This document shows, in pieces, positions 61,314 to 64,000 of a stretch of DNA of 64,000 nt; within the stretch, counting starts at the first letter, position 1; every line of letters starts with the position of its first letter. Both the position numbers and the translations under genes were made by a program. This DNA comes from RGIG4079 sp045596365 (lineage in GTDB: Bacteria; Bacteroidota; Bacteroidia; Bacteroidales; Muribaculaceae), in the NCBI GenBank assembly GCA_045596365.1, contig JAZOCE010000025.1, positions 1-64,000 of the forward strand. Direction: 5' to 3'. The notes below the pieces were generated by a model. That model had not been told where the DNA came from. It was given only the letters and a program-made list of their open reading frames with translations, and did no database searches.

Positions 61314-62234
61314 ATGAATTTAGCAGTAATAAAAAGAAGAATAAAGCCATGGATGCTCCCTATTGCAATGTTGGGGGGCGTTTTTTGTCATGAGGTTATA
61401 GAAAAAATAGCGTTTCTATCTCAATATTTGATTTTTACAATGTTGTTGATAACATTTTGTAAAATATCTTTTAGGGAGTTTAGAGTAACGCGTTTGTCTT
61501 GGAGTCTGTTGGCAATACAAATCATAGGTGCATTAGCCGTTTATTTCGCATTGCTCCCTTGTGGAGATGCTGTAGCACAAGGAACTTTTATTTGTGTTTT
61601 TTGTCCCACAGCAACAGCTGCTCCGGTAATAACAGGGATGTTGGATGGAAATATTTCTCGTTTGGCGACTTTTTCCATTATTAGTAATGTTACAGTAGCA
61701 ATTCTTGCTCCGATATTGTTTACAATGATGGGTAGTGATGCTCAAATGTCAATGGTAGAATCAATGTTGACGATAAGTGGACGGGTTTTGCCTATGATTT
61801 TGTTACCTCTTGTATTGGCTATGTTGTTAAAGAAATTTTTGCCGAAAGTTCATAAAGGTATTTCAGATAGACAATCGGTTTCGTTTTATATTTGGTCAGT
61901 AGCACTATTCATCGTGGTGGGTAAGGCTGTAACATTTGTAATGGCTGAGCCTACTGAAAAAATACCAGAGATGTTGCTCATTGCATTACTCTCAGGTATA
62001 ATGTGTTGTGCACAATTTTATTATGGGCGCAAAATTGGGAATGTAAATGGTGATAAGGTTGTAGGAGGGCAGGGATTAGGTCAGAAAAACACAATTTTAG
62101 CAGTGTGGATGACTATTACTTATTTAAATCCTCTTGCTTCGATTGGTCCTGCTGCTTATGTGTTTTGGCAAAATACTATAAATTCGTGGCAACTCTATCG
62201 AAGACAAAGAGAAAAAATGGAAATTGAGAATTGA
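61314..62234 (+). CDS. BASS-type transporter (bile acid:sodium symporter superfamily)
   Basis: 306 residues with about nine membrane segments. The segment GTFICVFCPTATAAPVITGMLDGNISRL recalls the conserved helix-breaking motif of BASS proteins, and a second half repeats the pattern with TYLNPLASIGPAAYVFWQN. Members move organic acids, sterols or metals with sodium, but the substrate is not readable. The -7 element ends four bases before this ATG. If so, the mRNA is leaderless; otherwise ATG at residue 14 (MLPIAMLGG) or 19 is the true start. Confidence 0.72.
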   Translation: MNLAVIKRRIKPWMLPIAMLGGVFCHEVIEKIAFLSQYLIFTMLLITFCKISFREFRVTRLSWSLLAIQIIGALAVYFALLPCGDAVAQGTFICVFCPTATAAPVITGMLDGNISRLATFSIISNVTVAILAPILFTMMGSDAQMSMVESMLTISGRVLPMILLPLVLAMLLKKFLPKVHKGISDRQSVSFYIWSVALFIVVGKAVTFVMAEPTEKIPEMLLIALLSGIMCCAQFYYGRKIGNVNGDKVVGGQGLGQKNTILAVWMTITYLNPLASIGPAAYVFWQNTINSWQLYRRQREKMEIEN

Positions 62235-62257
62235 AAAATATTCAACTCTCAATTTCC
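62219..62257. terminator. Bidirectional terminator between BASS-type gene and desulfoferrodoxin
   Basis: A 17-bp stem with one G-U pair (62219-62235 with 62241-62257) overlaps the last codons of the plus-strand gene. TTATTTTTTT follows on plus, and CATTTTTT-like sequence follows on minus. Confidence 0.8.
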
Positions 62258-62289
62258 TTATTTTTTTGTGTAAGTCAATATGCCCGACA

Positions 62290-62667
62290 TTATTTTACTT
62301 CTGTTTTCCAAAGTCCATGTAGGTTGCAATATTCATATACTGCAAGTGGCTCGCCATTACATGTGTGGTAAATAGCTTCGGGTTTATCAGCTAAATTTAT
62401 ACGAGTGCCACCAGTTGCAGTTTCGATATAGATAAATGCAATGTGATGTTCAGGAAGCATTGGGTGAGCAACACTACCAACTTCAATTTTCAAAGTGTTG
62501 TTGTCTATGCGAGTAACAACAGGGAGGTGTTTTTCTGTACTTGCTTCTACTGTGTTAGCAACAAGTTCGTGCATGTTTTCGCCACAGCATTTAACAGGAA
62601 CGTTTGAATCAACAATTTTTTCGATAACATTTCCGCAATGATTGCATTTGAAAAATTTAGTAGCCAT
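62290..62667 (-). CDS. dfx: Desulfoferrodoxin (superoxide reductase, class I type)
   Basis: 125 residues with both iron sites visible. The N-terminal desulforedoxin site is Cys8-x-x-Cys11 and Cys27-Cys28. The superoxide-reductase site is His47 in TEKHLPVV, with His68 and His74 in VAHPMLPEHH, and Cys114 and His117 in EYCNLHGLW. The Glu-Lys-His triad (45-47) that helps catalysis is intact. It reduces superoxide to peroxide without making oxygen, fitting an obligate anaerobe. Divergent from a Crp/Fnr regulator 187 bases away. Confidence 0.96.
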   Translation of the reverse strand: MATKFFKCNHCGNVIEKIVDSNVPVKCCGENMHELVANTVEASTEKHLPVVTRIDNNTLKIEVGSVAHPMLPEHHIAFIYIETATGGTRINLADKPEAIYHTCNGEPLAVYEYCNLHGLWKTEVK

Positions 62668-62710
62668 AATTTATTCTGTTTAAAAGATTATTAGTTGATA
62701 TTTGATATTA

Positions 62711-62741
62711 CAAAGGTATATTCCAAAAAAATATTATGCAA
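62711..62741 (-). promoter_or_regulatory. Promoter of dfx
   Basis: Minus strand: TTG (62741-62739), 20 bases, TACCTTTG (62718-62711). Confidence 0.7.
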
Positions 62742-62794
62742 CAGAAATAATCTATAAGGGCATAGAATACATAAATGTGATGTGGATTTTAGTA

Positions 62795-62826
62795 TTTGCA
62801 GATAAACAATAAAAATATTATTTTTG
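62795..62826 (+). promoter_or_regulatory. Promoter of the Crp/Fnr-family gene
   Basis: TTTG (62795-62798), 20 bases, TATTTTTG (62819-62826). A short leader leads to the ATG at 62855. Confidence 0.7.
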
Positions 62827-62854
62827 TTGATATTTAACATGTAATGTTTTGCCG

Positions 62855-63538
62855 ATGAACAGTAGTATGTATGAAATATTGATGGGCTTGCCTCTGTTTA
62901 ATGGAGTCAGTCGAGATTGTATCTCTCAAATAATAGAGAAATATAAATTTCATTTCTTGAAATATTTGCCTGGAGAACAGATTGTTATGGTCGGCGAAAC
63001 ATGTACGCATATTAAATTCGTAATATCAGGCAGTGTGAGGTCCAAAATTGAAAATGCTGATGGACGATTTAAGGTATCGCAAACATTGATTGCTCCTGAG
63101 GTGATTGCACCGGAATTCCTTTTTGGAAAGGCTACACAGTATCCATGTACAGTAACAGCAATTGAGTCAACAGGTATATTACAAATCTCCAAAGCGGAAT
63201 ACATGGAGATTCTGAAATCCGATCAAATATTCATGTTTAATCTGTTGAATATCCTCTCAATGAATGCTCAGCGTTCTATAGAAGGTATTTTGTCAATGAC
63301 AACAGGTAGCCTTGAAGAACGCATCGCTTTTTGGATTACTGCATTGACACAAAACGGCGGTACAGATATCGTATTGACATGTAAGCAACGTGACTTATAT
63401 TCCTTGTTTGGTGTGCAAAGAACGTCTTTTATTGCTGCATTAGAAAAAATGAAAGAAAAAGGAATTATTGAATATGATTCTGTGGAAATGAGAGTCTCAT
63501 CTCGACGAGCCTTGTTGGATATTATTGAACGAATTTAG
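62855..63538 (+). CDS. Crp/Fnr-family transcription regulator
   Basis: 227 residues from ATG 62855; a TTG two codons earlier is also in frame but less likely. N-terminal cyclic-nucleotide-binding-like beta-roll (about 12-115) with PGEQIVMVGETCTHIKFVISGSV. A dimer helix LFNLLN-like region follows, then the C-terminal winged helix (about 160-215) with QRDLYSLFGVQRTSFIAALEKMKEKGII. It lacks the four-Cys pattern of oxygen-sensing Fnr, so another signal is likely. The effector is unknown. It is divergent from desulfoferrodoxin, which may be a target. Confidence 0.9.
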   Translation: MNSSMYEILMGLPLFNGVSRDCISQIIEKYKFHFLKYLPGEQIVMVGETCTHIKFVISGSVRSKIENADGRFKVSQTLIAPEVIAPEFLFGKATQYPCTVTAIESTGILQISKAEYMEILKSDQIFMFNLLNILSMNAQRSIEGILSMTTGSLEERIAFWITALTQNGGTDIVLTCKQRDLYSLFGVQRTSFIAALEKMKEKGIIEYDSVEMRVSSRRALLDIIERI

Positions 63539-63547
63539 TATTACAAT

Positions 63548-63581
63548 AAATAACGCCACTCCGTGAGGAACAGCGTTATTT
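63548..63581 (+). terminator. Terminator of the Crp/Fnr-family gene
   Basis: A 9-bp stem AAATAACGC with GCGTTATTT (63548-63556/63573-63581), with an inner CTC/GAG pairing in the loop, followed by ATTAATC. Confidence 0.7.
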
Positions 63582-63933
63582 ATTAATCTAAAAAACTATT
63601 TTGGTTAATCAAACCTACAAAAACACTTTTACGATTAATGCTTATTTGCACTTTTTAATGAATTATGTTAACCCTAAAATTTAATGCCTTATCAATTGAA
63701 CTGATGCAAGGTTATATTCCATTTTGAGATTAAATAATAGTATATGAATAAAATATAGATGCTAATAAGTATTATTGGTTGGTTAATCTCTTGATTATTA
63801 GTGATATTATGCCTGTTTGATTGGGCGTTAATATGAATAAAATATTTGAGAATTTTGCTGTAATATAGCTTTGTCTGGGGTGTTTGGGGGTTTGTGGTAT
63901 ATTCTATATCTTTGTTATTAAAAAATAAGAAAT
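63582..63933. other. AT-rich intergenic stretch before the last gene
   Basis: No gene is supported here. The sequence ATATGAATAAAATAT (15 bases) occurs twice in the same orientation, at 63742-63756 and 63831-63845, 89 bases apart. These might be regulator sites for the following gene. Apart from that and the promoter near the end I see nothing. Confidence 0.5.
63884..63914 (+). promoter_or_regulatory. Promoter of the truncated last gene
   Basis: TTG (63884-63886), 20 bases, TATCTTTG (63907-63914), 19 bases before the ATG. Confidence 0.7.
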
Positions 63934-64000
63934 ATGATTAGTGTAAGAATTTTGTTTATTACTTTATGCCTATGTCCATTTTTGGCGTATGCGGGAATTA
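63934..64000 (+). CDS. Start of an exported protein (truncated by window edge)
   Basis: ATG at 63934 follows a consensus promoter. The 22 visible residues read as a signal peptide (MISVRILFITLCLCPFLAYA) with an AYA cleavage site. Nothing can be said of the mature protein. Confidence 0.65.
   Translation, partial: MISVRILFITLCLCPFLAYAGI

Noticed and set aside
1..64000. tRNA, rRNA, CRISPR, IS element, integrase or anti-phage system
   Set aside because: I looked for tRNA-like arms, regular repeats with spacers, transposase motifs and nuclease/helicase pairs, and saw none by eye.

Overview
The window looks like a chromosomal segment of a gut-type Bacteroidales bacterium. The base composition is AT-rich. 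Promoters repeatedly match the Bacteroidetes pattern TTTG-N20-TAnnTTTG. There are two SusC/SusD operons, a fimbrillin-like lipoprotein, the lipid-anchored Omp85 protein TamL, and many SPII lipoproteins. The family within the order cannot be fixed from the sequence alone. I saw no rRNA, tRNA, CRISPR array, insertion sequence, phage gene or recombinase.

Layout. 1-10.1 kb is an envelope-biogenesis block: the tail of a secreted protein, then tamB and tamL (overlapping), then lptD. An HD-domain hydrolase and ilvE follow on the minus strand. 12.0-26.4 kb is an accessory nutrient-uptake region. Two operons, each SusC-SusD-lipoprotein, point away from each other, and a C10 (streptopain-like) protease and a fimbrillin-like lipoprotein lie beyond the left one. 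The gap between the two susC genes contains co-centred nested inverted repeats around one good promoter, which is the architecture of a phase-variable promoter switch. 26.5-32.9 kb is the branched-chain amino acid operon ilvD-ilvB-ilvN-thioesterase-ilvC. It is preceded by a 21-residue leader peptide rich in Leu and Val codons and by a terminator hairpin, so an attenuator is likely.

33-45.6 kb is mostly housekeeping on the minus strand: an OmpA-family protein, transketolase, a sugar MFS permease, a YggS-type PLP protein, a DUF4494 protein, an esterase, and the cluster ftsX-DUF3098-uppP-truB-queA-DUF2148, with a YigZ-family gene on plus. 45.7-48.5 kb is a two-gene operon of a His-rich small exported protein and a His-rich TonB receptor, probably for a metal. 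48.6-48.8 kb can fold into one long nested hairpin with a central bubble and a terminator, a strong candidate for a structured, possibly 6S-like, ncRNA. Two unrecognised small exported proteins follow, then an MFS exporter and miaB on minus, and a CoA-transferase on plus.

54.3-60 kb is a cobalamin uptake locus on minus: a B12 riboswitch, btuB, a surface lipoprotein, a BtuG-like propeller lipoprotein, and then an outer-membrane porin-like gene. The right end has a membrane acyltransferase, a BASS-type transporter whose transcript is probably leaderless, a divergent desulfoferrodoxin and Crp/Fnr regulator pair, and the first codons of another exported protein.
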